Shown here in pieces: positions 38,197 through 47,577 of a DNA stretch of 64,000 bases. Under the pieces are notes generated by a model. It saw only the letters and a list, made by a program, of their open reading frames with translations. It had not been told where the DNA came from and did no database searches. The stretch is from NCBI RefSeq assembly GCF_030817275.1, contig NZ_JAUSZD010000002.1:3844001-3908000 (forward strand), in the 5' to 3' direction. A program made the position numbers and the translations under genes. The number at the start of each line of letters is the position of its first letter. The first letter of the stretch is position 1. This DNA is from Paenibacillus sp. V4I7. GTDB taxonomy: Bacteria > Bacillota > Bacilli > Paenibacillales > NBRC-103111.

Positions 38197-40125
38197 TTAC
38201 TGCGGCGGTGCATTATTCGAGAGAAAAATGCGTATTGTAGAGCCTTGATCTACTCGGGAGCCCGGCTTCGGCGCTTGACTAATCACATATTTGCCACTGC
38301 CAGACTTAGCCAGCCTAAAATTCATGTTCAGATCTTCTAATATATCATCAACTGAGGCTCCAACCAAGTCCGGCACCTCAACAACCGGAATTTCACCATA
38401 GCGATACTCTTTATCAAGCTGGTTTTTATCCGGTTCGACTTTCATATATCGCAAAGCATCAGCCATCATATTCTTCACAAGCGGAGCTGCAATCAGACCT
38501 CCAAATTGAATCCCTTTAGGATCATCCACAGCAGCATAAATGACAATTTTCGGATTATCGGCCGGCGCGAAGCCAATGAAGGAGACAATATGCTCATCCG
38601 GCGAATAACGTCCGTTAATGACCTTCTGCGCTGTTCCCGTCTTCCCGCCTACGCGATAGCCGTCGATAAACGCATTGCGTCCTGTGCCTTTAGCAACAAC
38701 GCTTTCAAGCGCCTCGCGTACTTGTTTCGATGTTTCCTCCGAGATGACATTGCGTACAAGCTCAGGCTCTACAACATCAACGATCTCACCCGTATCCGGA
38801 TTCGTAAATGACTTTGCTACATAAGGTTTAAAAAGTTTTCCTCCGTTAATAGCCGCAGAAACAGCCGTAATTTGCTGAATCGGAGTGACCGATACCCCTT
38901 GACCAAATGCCGTCGTCGCAAGTTCGACTGGACCCACCTGAGACGGCTTGAACATAATGCCGTTTTCTTCGCCGCCGAGGTCAATCCCCGTCTTCTTCCC
39001 AAAGCCAAACTTTGAAATGTAATCAAACAGCTTTTCCTTGCCTAGACGCTGTCCCATAACGACGAATCCGGGGTTACAGGAATTTTGTACGACTTGCAGC
39101 ATCGTTTCACTACCATGACCGCCGCGTTTCCAACAGCGGAGTCTAGCCCCTCCGACCTCAATAAATCCGGGATCGAAAAATTGTTCATTTTTTAAATCAA
39201 CCTTTTTTTCCTCTAGCGCTGCAGCTAGCGTAATAATTTTGAAGGTTGAACCCGGCTCATATGTTTTCCAAATCGGTAAGTTTCGGTTATAGGTTTCCAT
39301 CGGATAATCCTTATAATTGCCTGGCTCATACGTAGGCCTGCTGCCCATGGCAAGGATTTCTCCATTATTGGGATCCATCATGATGGCAATGACATTTTGC
39401 GCCTGATACTGTACCATAGCCTGATCTAATTCTCGCTCCATCACAGACTGCAAATGACTGTCAATCGTCAACTTCATATTGAGGCCGTCTTTTGGTTTCT
39501 CATAGGTGTCTGTCGTGCCCTTAAGCTGCCTACCAGCCGCATCAGCCATATAGGAAATACTTCCCGGAATCCCGGTTAGCTGACTGTCATACTTCGCTTC
39601 AATTCCTGTCAACCCTTTATCAATCCCAGCAAAACCGAGAATATGAGCAGCTAATGTTCCAAAAGGATAATACCTTTTGTTGTCTTCTGCTACAACGATA
39701 CCTGGTAGATGAAGATTACGAACTTCTTGTGCTTTCTCAACTGTTATTTTGCGGCCGGATGGTTTTATATAATTTTTCGAGGCTTTCTTCGTAATTTGTT
39801 GATAAATTTCCTCTTCGTTGCCCTGCAGCACCTCGGCAAGCTTGGCTGCTACGCTGCGGGCATCTTGAAGCTGTATGGGTATGGCCAAAATAGTAGGTGT
39901 ACTCATGCTGTAAGTTAAAGAAATCCCATTGCGATCCTGAATCTCGCCTCTCTTGGGTGCAAACGGAACTTCCCTCCGCCAACTCTCCTCTGCTTTATTC
40001 GCCAAGTCTTGTCCAATCCATAGCTGGACATAAGCTAGACGGAGAATAAGTGCTGTAAAGATGACAGTGCCAATAATGAGCGCAGTAAACAATCTGCGAC
40101 GAACGGTAACGTTAGAAACACGCAT
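38197..40125 (-). CDS. spoVD: Sporulation-specific penicillin-binding protein SpoVD
   Basis: Class B PBP (monofunctional transpeptidase) for spore cortex. The 642 residues have one N-terminal membrane helix (about 12-30), a dimerisation domain, and the transpeptidase with Ser293 in EPGSTFK, SCN in QNSCNPGF and KTG in GGKTGTAQ. A single C-terminal PASTA domain (VPDLVGASVDDILEDL) fits SpoVD; division PBP2B proteins usually have two. It lies between pbp2B and murE, paired with spoVE further down the cluster. Confidence 0.95.
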   Translation of the reverse strand: MRVSNVTVRRRLFTALIIGTVIFTALILRLAYVQLWIGQDLANKAEESWRREVPFAPKRGEIQDRNGISLTYSMSTPTILAIPIQLQDARSVAAKLAEVLQGNEEEIYQQITKKASKNYIKPSGRKITVEKAQEVRNLHLPGIVVAEDNKRYYPFGTLAAHILGFAGIDKGLTGIEAKYDSQLTGIPGSISYMADAAGRQLKGTTDTYEKPKDGLNMKLTIDSHLQSVMERELDQAMVQYQAQNVIAIMMDPNNGEILAMGSRPTYEPGNYKDYPMETYNRNLPIWKTYEPGSTFKIITLAAALEEKKVDLKNEQFFDPGFIEVGGARLRCWKRGGHGSETMLQVVQNSCNPGFVVMGQRLGKEKLFDYISKFGFGKKTGIDLGGEENGIMFKPSQVGPVELATTAFGQGVSVTPIQQITAVSAAINGGKLFKPYVAKSFTNPDTGEIVDVVEPELVRNVISEETSKQVREALESVVAKGTGRNAFIDGYRVGGKTGTAQKVINGRYSPDEHIVSFIGFAPADNPKIVIYAAVDDPKGIQFGGLIAAPLVKNMMADALRYMKVEPDKNQLDKEYRYGEIPVVEVPDLVGASVDDILEDLNMNFRLAKSGSGKYVISQAPKPGSRVDQGSTIRIFLSNNAPPQ

Positions 40126-40210
40126 GAACGTTCAGTCTCCCTTCCCAATAAGTCAAGATCATTCCTAACATGACTATTCGGGACAAACAGGGGTTAGAAC
40201 AAGCTCTCCG

Positions 40211-42493
40211 TTAAGGTGTCTTTTTAGCCGTAGATCGCTGCGCTTCTGTTTTCGTATTCGACACCGGAGTTGTCGATGGTGTAGGTGTTGATGAATTTGC
40301 AGTTGATGATTTATCGCTTAATGGTTTGAGCTGCAACGTCACACTTCTCCCCTCGCCTTCTCCCGTTGTGGCCTGATCCGAGACATAACCTTCACCGGAG
40401 GTTTGACAGTCTACTTTAAAGAAGGAACAGGTTTCAACAGCATCTCGAAGTGATCTACCGACCAAGTTAGGCAGCGGCATTTCGTCAACAGTTTGCATCG
40501 CAACATATATTCGTTGTGTAGATAAGATTTCTGTACCTGCTTTCGGAAATTGATCCACAACCTTGGCTCCCTTACCGAAAACCTCAAGTGACAAACCGAT
40601 TTCCTTTGCCGTAGCCTTGGCGCTTTCTGCTGTCACATCTGCAAAATTAGGCACCTTTAGCTTATTCGCTTCCTTCGCTACCATTTTCGTTTGTTTATTT
40701 GATGCAACACCCATATACTGCAAGGATTCACCAACAATTTCTTTAAAAGCAGGAGCTAATACCTGCCCTCCTAAGTGATAATTGCCGCCTAGATCAGGTT
40801 GATCGGCGATCAATGTTACTAAGATACGAGGATTTTCAGCAGGAGCGTATCCAATAAAGGAAATAACCCACGAATCCGTGGAGTAAGTCTTTTCACCTGG
40901 AAGGACTAAGTTAGCTGTTCCTGTCTTTCCTGCGATACGGTAGTCCTCCATAAATGCAAGCTTACCTGTACCAATATCTTGGTCAGATACAACTTGTTCT
41001 AAATATCCGCTCACCATACTAGCTGTCTTTTCACTCACGACTTGCCTAACGACTTGTGGCGCAAAAGACTGAATGCTTTTCCCAGTTTTCGGATCGACAA
41101 TATCCTTAACAATGTGTGGCCACATCAATTTACCACCGTTGGCCATCGCAGCATAAGCGGCTGTTTGTTGAATGGCTGTAACAACGACCTTGCCTTGCCC
41201 ATAAGTAGCTGTTGCAAACTCAGATGGATATTTCATATCAATTAAACCGGAAACTTCATTCGGCATATCAATATTCGTTTTTTGATCAAACCCAAATTTC
41301 GAAATGTAATCCTTCAGCTTAGGGGGAGTTAATTTTTCCACACCCAATTTGACGAAAGCAACGTTACTAGAACGCTTTAGGCCATCCAAAAAAGAGATTT
41401 TTCCCCAACCAACCCGATTATGGTCATGGAGTTCTCTATCCTGTACCCGAATCATACCTGATTGGAACATTTCATTGGGATTGAATAGACCCTCTTCTAC
41501 TGTAGCAGCTAACGTCACTAACTTAAACGTAGAGCCAGGCTCGTAGCGAGAGGCTAACGCATTATTTTTGAAATCACTTTGATCTTTAATCGTCCAATAG
41601 ACATTGGGGTTAAAGGTAGGCGTATTGGCCATTCCCAGAATTTCCATCGTCTGTGGATCAACAGCAATCGCCGTCAGGCTCTTCGGGTGCCACTTGTCAT
41701 TTACTTTAGCCAGCGCGCTCTCCAAATAAAACTGTATATTTTTATCAATTGTGAGTCGCACATTGTTCCCGTCTTGCGCTGGCTTGAAATTGATTTTGGA
41801 ATCAGGAAGTTCAACACCCTTCCCGTCCTTCTCATAGCTTAACATCCCAGGAACACCCTTCAGGGTTTGATCTAGTTTAAGTTCTAATCCTAGGGCAGCT
41901 TCGCCTTCTTTATTCGTATACCCTAGAATGTGGGCGGCTAGCGTTTCACCTGGGTAATAGCGTTTCTTGTCTTCTAAAATATTAATACCTACGTTAGCTT
42001 TTGCGCTTAACTTGAGTTTTGTTTGAAGCTCTGAAATTAACGTACGAACTTGATCAGCTTTCTCTTTCTCAATCTTCCAACCTTCATTTCTAATCTCCGT
42101 ATAGACTGCAAAATCCGTACCATCCGGCTTCATTTTCGTTGCGCGCTCACGGATTTTATTGACAAGTGTAGGCTTCGTTTCATCCGATTCTTTCAAAATT
42201 TCCGCTAATCCTTGCGTAACATCCTCAGCGATATGATAGCCATCAATCATTTTAGGATTAAGAGCAATGGTATACGACGTTGCTTCCACGGCAAGCACTT
42301 TATTGTTTCGATCCAGGATCGAACCCCTTACCGGATTTATCACCCTATCTGTCTCCCATTTCTTCTCGGCTTTCTCTAGTAACCATGAAGCTTCTACCAC
42401 TTGAATCCAATAGACTTTAGAAATAAGGACAACAAAAAGAAGGGTAAAGAACCCTCCAATTAGCAACGATCGCAACTTAATTTTTTTTGTCAT
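40211..42493 (-). CDS. pbpB: Division penicillin-binding protein 2B (class B transpeptidase)
   Basis: Septal class B PBP. The 760 residues have a membrane helix (about 9-28), the transpeptidase with Ser321 in EPGSTFKLVT, SSN in KRSSNVAFV and KTG in AGKTGTANL. Two PASTA domains (VPNFADVTAESAKATAKEIG and MPLPNLVGRSLRDAVE) are followed by a Ser/Thr-rich tail. ftsL lies 16 bp upstream, its divisome partner. It would be a beta-lactam target. Confidence 0.95.
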   Translation of the reverse strand: MTKKIKLRSLLIGGFFTLLFVVLISKVYWIQVVEASWLLEKAEKKWETDRVINPVRGSILDRNNKVLAVEATSYTIALNPKMIDGYHIAEDVTQGLAEILKESDETKPTLVNKIRERATKMKPDGTDFAVYTEIRNEGWKIEKEKADQVRTLISELQTKLKLSAKANVGINILEDKKRYYPGETLAAHILGYTNKEGEAALGLELKLDQTLKGVPGMLSYEKDGKGVELPDSKINFKPAQDGNNVRLTIDKNIQFYLESALAKVNDKWHPKSLTAIAVDPQTMEILGMANTPTFNPNVYWTIKDQSDFKNNALASRYEPGSTFKLVTLAATVEEGLFNPNEMFQSGMIRVQDRELHDHNRVGWGKISFLDGLKRSSNVAFVKLGVEKLTPPKLKDYISKFGFDQKTNIDMPNEVSGLIDMKYPSEFATATYGQGKVVVTAIQQTAAYAAMANGGKLMWPHIVKDIVDPKTGKSIQSFAPQVVRQVVSEKTASMVSGYLEQVVSDQDIGTGKLAFMEDYRIAGKTGTANLVLPGEKTYSTDSWVISFIGYAPAENPRILVTLIADQPDLGGNYHLGGQVLAPAFKEIVGESLQYMGVASNKQTKMVAKEANKLKVPNFADVTAESAKATAKEIGLSLEVFGKGAKVVDQFPKAGTEILSTQRIYVAMQTVDEMPLPNLVGRSLRDAVETCSFFKVDCQTSGEGYVSDQATTGEGEGRSVTLQLKPLSDKSSTANSSTPTPSTTPVSNTKTEAQRSTAKKTP

Positions 42494-42509
42494 ATCGAAT
42501 ACCTGCCCA

Positions 42510-42944
42510 TTACGGTTTAGAAGCTACTTTATTATTTTTGCTACTGCTTGTATTTGATTTTGATTTCTCTGAAGTGACTAAACTTACTTTCTTTTCATCT
42601 CCTATGTTAAACCCAAGCCGTACCGCCTCACCCTTCATACGTTCAGGACTTTGCAGTTTCTCTACTTCTTGCTTCAAAGCGCTGTTCTGAGCTTGCATCT
42701 CACGAATTTCACTTTGCATTTTCAAAATATTGGCATTCATCTGATAAATAGCTGCGTAACGCCAGATAATAACTCCTGCCACAATGACACAAAGGATGAC
42801 AGTGAATAAATAAAGCATTTTCTCTTGTGTAGGTAACGTTTTATTGCGATAAACAACCTTTGTTGTTTCTTTTATCTTCACTTTTGGTGCTGGGGCCGAA
42901 CGTTTTGGATCGAGAGCCAAATTGCCTTGGATGTAAGATGGCAT
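42510..42944 (-). CDS. ftsL: Cell division protein FtsL
   Basis: Small bitopic divisome protein, 144 residues: a basic cytoplasmic region of about 45 residues, one membrane helix (LYLFTVILCVIVAGVIIW), then an extracellular leucine-zipper coiled coil (residues about 68-105). The low-complexity Ser/Lys/Asn tail is variable in the family. Sequence identity alone is weak for FtsL, but the position between rsmH and pbpB is diagnostic. ATG 42944 has GGGAGG. Confidence 0.93.
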   Translation of the reverse strand: MPSYIQGNLALDPKRSAPAPKVKIKETTKVVYRNKTLPTQEKMLYLFTVILCVIVAGVIIWRYAAIYQMNANILKMQSEIREMQAQNSALKQEVEKLQSPERMKGEAVRLGFNIGDEKKVSLVTSEKSKSNTSSSKNNKVASKP

Positions 42945-42964
42945 ATTTTAATTCCTCCCTTGTG

Positions 42965-43915
42965 TCAAAGTTTTTCAGCGATTCGCAGCTTCGCGGATCT
43001 TGCCCTTTGATTGACTTCAAGCTCATGTTCGCTTGGTGAAATTGGTTTTCGTGTGATTAATTTTACAACTCCGGTCTTCTTGCAAACGCAATATGGAAGA
43101 TCCGAAGGACAGGTACATTTTTCAACGTTTTTCACAAAAAATTGTTTACATATGCGATCTTCCAGTGAATGGAAGGTAATGACAGCAACTCTGCCTTGTG
43201 GGGCCAGGCAACGGAGTGATTGCTCCAGTGCTTCTTCAAAAGCTCCTAACTCATCGTTCACCGCGATACGCAGCGCTTGGAAACTTCGCTTCGCTGGGTG
43301 ACCGCCGGTCCTTCTCGCTGCAGCGGGAATCCCCTCCTTGATTAACTCCACCAGCTCACCTGTGGTTTCAATGGGTTGTTTGGTCCGAGCTTCCACAATG
43401 ACGCCTGCGATCCGCCTGGAAAACTTTTCTTCCCCGTACTCAAACAATATTCGCGCAATTTGGTCTGCAGGCCACTCATTTACGATCGTTTTGGCGGTTA
43501 GTTCCGTCGAACGATCCATCCTCATGTCGAGCTCTGCATCATGGTTGTAGCTGAAACCACGATCCGCATCATCAAGTTGTGGAGATGACACACCAAGATC
43601 GAACAGAATCCCATCCACCTGCGGCTTGCCATCACGAAGTGCTCTAGGCTCATTTTGGAGCACCTGCTCCAGCTCTCTGAAATTGCTTTTTACGATTTTT
43701 ACGCGATCCAGGTAGGGCGCTAGCACGGTTTGAGCATTAGCTAAAGCGACATCATCCTGGTCTAGTGCAATCAGTAAGCCATTTGGACCTAATTTAGAGG
43801 CAATCAGGGAACTATGCCCTGCTCCTCCCATCGTACAATCCACGTAAACGCCATCCGGCTTTATATGTAAACCTTCAACAGATTCTTCCTTAAGTACCGT
43901 CACATGATGAAACAC
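42965..43915 (-). CDS. rsmH: 16S rRNA (cytosine(1402)-N(4))-methyltransferase
   Basis: SAM-dependent methylation of C1402 in the ribosomal P site. GTG 43915, seven bases after AGGAGG, gives 316 residues and the expected [15 protein letters not shown] start; the longer frame to 44005 reads through a repeat. SAM motif [14 protein letters not shown], then [26 protein letters not shown] and [13 protein letters not shown] are present. A five-unit repeat separates it from mraZ. Reading order is mraZ-rsmH-ftsL-pbpB. Confidence 0.96.
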   Translation of the reverse strand: MFHHVTVLKEESVEGLHIKPDGVYVDCTMGGAGHSSLIASKLGPNGLLIALDQDDVALANAQTVLAPYLDRVKIVKSNFRELEQVLQNEPRALRDGKPQVDGILFDLGVSSPQLDDADRGFSYNHDAELDMRMDRSTELTAKTIVNEWPADQIARILFEYGEEKFSRRIAGVIVEARTKQPIETTGELVELIKEGIPAAARRTGGHPAKRSFQALRIAVNDELGAFEEALEQSLRCLAPQGRVAVITFHSLEDRICKQFFVKNVEKCTCPSDLPYCVCKKTGVVKLITRKPISPSEHELEVNQRARSAKLRIAEKL

Positions 43916-43922
43916 TTGGTGT

Positions 43923-44125
43923 CCTCCTAAGAGCTTTGCTTTAGCAAAGCTTGCATCGTAAGCATAATCTGAGCTTTGCTTTAGCAAAGCTTGCATCGTA
44001 AGCATAATCTGAGCTTTGCTTTAGCAAAGCTTGCATCGTAAGCATAATCTGAGCTTTGCTTTAGCAAAGCTTGCATCGTAAGCATAATCTGAGCTTTGCT
44101 TTAGCAAAGCTTTCTACGTAAGCCT
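43923..44125 (-). repeat. Shine-Dalgarno-linked hairpin repeat, four perfect 40-bp units plus a degenerate fifth, before rsmH
   Basis: Units start at 43931, 43971, 44011, 44051 and 44091 in plus-strand coordinates. The first four are identical over 40 bp; the fifth diverges after its hairpin. On the coding strand each unit is the hairpin GCTTTGCTAAAGCAAAGC plus a linker with AGATTATGCTTACGATGCAA. The hairpin nearest rsmH runs through TCTT into AGGAGG, its ribosome-binding site. The stem is extended by two G-C pairs compared with the pyrR copy (GCTTT...AAAGC against TTTT...AAAA). Confidence 0.95.
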
Positions 44126-44563
44126 CTATAAATCAAAATTAAAATCGACGAGTTTCTCCGCTATTTCATTGAATGACTGTTCCGATTCATTGGCATAGCT
44201 TTCCCAAATTTGCTTGCTCCAAATCTCAACTCGGTTGGAAACACCGATAACCACACAATCCTTCTCAAGTTTGGCATGTTCCACGAGGTTGCCTGGAATG
44301 TTCGCTCTCCCTTGTTTATCGAGGTCACACTCCGTTGCACCGGAGAAGAAGAACCGGGTGAAGGCACGCGCATCTGATTTCATTAGCGGCAGTGCTTTGA
44401 GCTTCTGCTCGAGTATCGCCCATTCCGATTGCGGATAAACGAATAAGCACTGATCTAGACCGCGGGTGATGACAAATGAGTCGCCGAGGGCTTCGCGAAA
44501 CTTGGCCGGGATGATCATTCGGCCTTTCTCGTCGATGCTATGTTGATATTCACCCATGAACAT
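44126..44563 (-). CDS. mraZ: Transcriptional regulator MraZ
   Basis: SpoVT/AbrB-like DNA-binding protein that controls the dcw operon in other bacteria. ATG 44563 gives [19 protein letters not shown], the standard MraZ start, and 145 residues with two repeats of the fold ([14 protein letters not shown] and [16 protein letters not shown]). The open frame runs upstream to 44725 without support. A GGGGGG run nine bases upstream is the ribosome-binding site. Three 10-bp-spaced GTGG boxes just upstream suggest autoregulation. It is the first gene of the cluster. Confidence 0.97.
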   Translation of the reverse strand: MFMGEYQHSIDEKGRMIIPAKFREALGDSFVITRGLDQCLFVYPQSEWAILEQKLKALPLMKSDARAFTRFFFSGATECDLDKQGRANIPGNLVEHAKLEKDCVVIGVSNRVEIWSKQIWESYANESEQSFNEIAEKLVDFNFDL

Positions 44564-44574
44564 AGCATGTCGCC

Positions 44575-44608
44575 CCCCTTTCCTCCACTTTGTACCACTT
44601 TCCACCAC
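44575..44608 (-). promoter_or_regulatory. Probable MraZ operator upstream of mraZ
   Basis: On the minus strand GTGG occurs at 44608-44605, 44598-44595 and 44588-44585, an exact 10-bp period inside decamers AATGTGGTGG, AAAGTGGTAC and AAAGTGGAGG, followed by AAAGGGGGGC. MraZ proteins are known to bind short G-rich direct repeats with one-turn spacing upstream of mraZ. The boxes overlap the expected 5' leader and the ribosome-binding region. Confidence 0.7.
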
Positions 44609-44628
44609 ATTTGAATCAATATTCGCTA

Positions 44629-44662
44629 AAAATAAAAGAAATCCTGCTACGAGAGCAGGATT
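44629..44662 (-). terminator. Terminator of the DUF4349 gene
   Basis: Stem AATCCTGCT with AGCAGGATT and a five-base loop, followed on the minus strand by TTCTTTTATTTTT. The mraZ promoter must lie between this hairpin and the MraZ boxes, or overlap it. Confidence 0.85.
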
Positions 44663-44687
44663 TTCAAAATTATTTTCATATTTAGGT

Positions 44688-45857
44688 CTATTCTGCGTCT
44701 TTTGTTCCTTGTTTCTGATCTTCAAGTGCGTTTAAAGAAGCATTTTGATCTTTGAGCTGTAATCGCATCTCTTGCAGTTGTTTATTTCTTTTGCGTCTGA
44801 ATACCCAGATCGGGACGCCAATCAATAGGCCAATGACAAGAATCGGAAATGCAGCAGCAAGGAAAACGAGAATACCTTGCATAACAGCAACTAGTACATT
44901 TAGGCTAGAATTCCATGCTTTTTGTATGCGTTCCTCTAGTGTTAACTTATGAGGATCAGATAGCAATGGCTTATTACCCGTTTGCTGGTACATACGAAGC
45001 TCAATCGTCGAGAATGAGACATTTTGATCCAAATACCTTATCCGACCCTTTATTTGTTCAATCGCTTCCTGTACCTTGGATAGCTCGTTTGAGAAAGAAA
45101 GCAGCTCATCCGTTTTTGAAGCCTTCTCCATAAAGCCCAATAATCTCGTTTCAACCATTTGTTTTGCCTTGAGGCGTGAATTAAGATCCACATACTCCTC
45201 CGTCACGTCTTGTCCCTGTACGTTCCTTTGGAGCGATGGACTTATCTTCTCTAAGCCATCTAGCAAGGAGACAAACCCATTTGCTGCGACTTTGATTGTA
45301 TATGTCCCGCCCCTTTCTCCCGTATTCGCATTTTCCGAGAATTGTAGAATGTAAGCCCCACTAAGCGTTACCAGGTCACGGAGGGCTGTCTGAGCTTTGC
45401 TGTAGTCCTCTACAGGCATAACCAAGTTAGCTCGGTAGATTAACTTACGATTAAATCCCGCTGCTTCATCGCTTCCCGTTGCCGGCATGACCGTGATCGG
45501 TGCATTTTTTACGTCAGTAGGCGCTATTTCTGCCGCTCCCTCTTTTCCTTTGAATGAGGTATCTGCGCTGCTTGCTTTCCCTCCAGCTGCTGCAGCAGGA
45601 GCCGCGGACTTAGCGTCAGCTAACTGTGTAGATTCTCCCTTTAAAGCTTCGCTAGTCGCAACCATGTTCAATTCTTTTGATGAAGGCGCTGACGAATCAT
45701 TCTTTGAAGCACTACAGCCTGATAACAGACCAAGTACTAGCATGCACGTGGCAAGCAGGAAAGAAATGTTCCGAACAAACTTATTCCTCTTTGTTTTGTT
45801 AGCCGCAATACTGCTGGGCATGAACCTACCGTTCTCTTTGCTTTTAAAGACCCCCAT
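44688..45857 (-). CDS. DUF4349-domain lipoprotein
   Basis: A 389-residue predicted lipoprotein of unknown function. A basic N-terminus precedes a signal sequence with lipobox LGLLSGC near residue 48. An Ala/Ser/Lys-rich linker follows (about 50-120), then the DUF4349 region ([19 protein letters not shown] through [14 protein letters not shown] and a coiled coil). Near residue 340 a membrane helix ([20 protein letters not shown] type) and a basic coiled tail end the protein. ATG 45857 has GAGGGG. It lies immediately upstream of mraZ but ends in its own terminator. Confidence 0.85.
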   Translation of the reverse strand: MGVFKSKENGRFMPSSIAANKTKRNKFVRNISFLLATCMLVLGLLSGCSASKNDSSAPSSKELNMVATSEALKGESTQLADAKSAAPAAAAGGKASSADTSFKGKEGAAEIAPTDVKNAPITVMPATGSDEAAGFNRKLIYRANLVMPVEDYSKAQTALRDLVTLSGAYILQFSENANTGERGGTYTIKVAANGFVSLLDGLEKISPSLQRNVQGQDVTEEYVDLNSRLKAKQMVETRLLGFMEKASKTDELLSFSNELSKVQEAIEQIKGRIRYLDQNVSFSTIELRMYQQTGNKPLLSDPHKLTLEERIQKAWNSSLNVLVAVMQGILVFLAAAFPILVIGLLIGVPIWVFRRKRNKQLQEMRLQLKDQNASLNALEDQKQGTKDAE

Positions 45858-46302
45858 CTTGCCATCCCCTCGCTACCAAATATAGGTTATACACCCTATA
45901 AACGGGGGATAAGTTGGAAAGGTTGCTGTCGCCGAGCCACTTCAACAAATAATTGCTGATAAATCCCAATTGTAATCTCCGAAATCGACTTCTCAACTAA
46001 TAAAAGTCTTACCTAACATCACTTCTCACGCATTTAGGCTCCGTTTCCGAGCTTATTCTGCCTTTCCGTCGGCCATTGCGCAGCCAATAGCAAATCCCTA
46101 ATCCTACAATCGTTGAAAAAAAAAGAAAAAGCCTTCCAGTCCACTCTAAAAGTGGTCTGAAAGGCTATCCTAGCATTTGAAGGCACTCTAATGCTCTTGA
46201 AGGCACTCGAACTCTCTTGAAACCTCTTCGACACTCCGAAAGGCTCTAAAGCTCCCCAAGGCTCTTACAAAGCCTTGAAAGTCCCCAAAAGATCCTTAAA
46301 TC
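45858..46302. other. Intergenic region without a gene, with degenerate short repeats
   Basis: No credible coding frame is present; the longest one (46034-46234, minus) lacks a site and covers a terminator. The ahcY terminator occupies 46116-46165. Between it and the ahcY stop, the minus strand carries at least five imperfect repeats built on GAGYGCCTTNMAGA at roughly 20-bp intervals (for example GAGTGCCTTCAAGAG, GAGTGCCTTCAAATG, GAGCCTTTCGGAG). They lie in the 3' untranslated part of the ahcY mRNA. Their role is unknown. Confidence 0.6.
46116..46165 (-). terminator. Terminator of bshC-ahcY
   Basis: On the minus strand a 15-bp imperfect stem (GCCTTTCAGACCACT with AGTGGACTGGAAGGC) is followed by TTTTTCTTTTTTTTT. 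It lies about 140 bp after the ahcY stop. Confidence 0.87.
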
Positions 46303-47565
46303 TTAATGCTCCGCCCAGCTGTCCAGGTACATCTTCTGCTCTTCTGTCAACGAGTCAATGCTGGTACCAAGAGATTCCAATTTAAATCGTGCAACTTGCT
46401 CATCCAGTAGATAAGGTACATTGACAACGGTTTTGCCTAATTTCTTGTACTCATCATTTACATATTTAAGTGACATAGCTTGCAGCGCAAACGTCATATC
46501 CATAATTTCAGCTGGATGACCATCGCCTGCAGCTAGGTTAACCAGACGTCCTTCAGCAAGTATATATACTTTACGACCGTCCGTCAGTTGGTATTCTTCA
46601 ATATTGCGTCTTACTGTACGCTTGGAAGAAGACATTGCTTCAAGTTCCGGTTTGTTTACTTCTACGTCAAAGTGGCCTGCATTCGATAGAATCGCGCCAT
46701 CTTTCATTACTTTGTAGTGCTCTCCACGAATCACATCACGATTACCCGTAACTGTTACGAAGAAATCGCCCAATTTCGCTGCTTCCAGCATTGGCATAAC
46801 AGCAAAGCCATCCATATAGGCCTCGACACCTTTAATTGCATCAATTTCTGTCACAATTACATTCGCGCCCAAACCTTTAGCACGCATGGCCACACCTTTA
46901 CCACACCAGCCATAACCGACAACAACAACAGTTTTACCAGCTACAACCAAGTTAGTTGTACGGTTAATGCCATCCCAAACGGATTGACCTGTTCCATAAC
47001 GATTATCGAACAAGTATTTACAGAAGGCATCGTTAACTGCGACCATTGGGAATTCAAGCTTGCCTTCTTTCTCCATCGCTTTCAGACGAAGAATACCTGT
47101 TGTTGTTTCTTCAGCTCCGCCGCGAACTTGTACTGCCAAATCTTTACGTTCGGAATGAAGAATAGAAACCAAATCGCCGCCATCATCAATGATCAGGTCT
47201 GGCTTCGTTTCGAGCGCTTTAATCAGCAGCTCTTTGTATTCTTCCGAACTCGGATTGTATTTCGCAAAAACGGTAATACCATCCTCAACAAGCGCTGCAC
47301 AAACGTCATCTTGTGTAGATAGCGGATTGCTGCCCGTAATCGTTACTTCAGCTCCACCGGCTTTTACTACTTTGGCTAAATAAGCTGTCTTCGCTTCTAA
47401 ATGCAAGGAAATAGCCACTTTCAATCCTTTAAAAGGCTGTTCCTTCTCAAATTGCTCGCGAATACGATTCAAAACAGGCATATGCGCTTGGACCCAATCA
47501 ATTTTCAAATGACCTTCAGGTGCCAGTGTTATATCAGTAACAATACTCTTTTCTACACTTGTCAT
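46303..47565 (-). CDS. ahcY: Adenosylhomocysteinase, Thermotoga-like variant
   Basis: Reversibly hydrolyses S-adenosylhomocysteine to adenosine and homocysteine, using bound NAD. The 420 residues contain [20 protein letters not shown] (NAD site), [28 protein letters not shown] and NAGHFDVEV. Where canonical enzymes have HMTIQT in the adenine pocket, this one has HLEAKT, as I recall also in Thermotoga and methanogen homologues, some of which prefer S-inosylhomocysteine. Many Bacillus use Pfs/LuxS instead. It lies 12 bp after bshC and has AGGAGG before ATG 47565, so the two are co-transcribed. Confidence 0.93.
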   Translation of the reverse strand: MTSVEKSIVTDITLAPEGHLKIDWVQAHMPVLNRIREQFEKEQPFKGLKVAISLHLEAKTAYLAKVVKAGGAEVTITGSNPLSTQDDVCAALVEDGITVFAKYNPSSEEYKELLIKALETKPDLIIDDGGDLVSILHSERKDLAVQVRGGAEETTTGILRLKAMEKEGKLEFPMVAVNDAFCKYLFDNRYGTGQSVWDGINRTTNLVVAGKTVVVVGYGWCGKGVAMRAKGLGANVIVTEIDAIKGVEAYMDGFAVMPMLEAAKLGDFFVTVTGNRDVIRGEHYKVMKDGAILSNAGHFDVEVNKPELEAMSSSKRTVRRNIEEYQLTDGRKVYILAEGRLVNLAAGDGHPAEIMDMTFALQAMSLKYVNDEYKKLGKTVVNVPYLLDEQVARFKLESLGTSIDSLTEEQKMYLDSWAEH

Positions 47566-47577
47566 GTTCGTTTCCTC

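Noticed and set aside
42965-44005. Longer rsmH start at 44005
   Set aside because: The extension is translated repeat sequence; GTG 43915 has an ideal AGGAGG and the conserved N-terminus.
43931-44125. Second possible CRISPR array
   Set aside because: Whole 40-bp units repeat exactly, including the part between hairpins, so there are no spacers.
46034-46234. Minus-strand frame in the gap after ahcY
   Set aside because: No start site, and it covers the terminator and the short repeats.
46717-47322. 201-codon plus-strand frame
   Set aside because: Antisense shadow of ahcY, rich in Asn, Cys and His as such shadows are.
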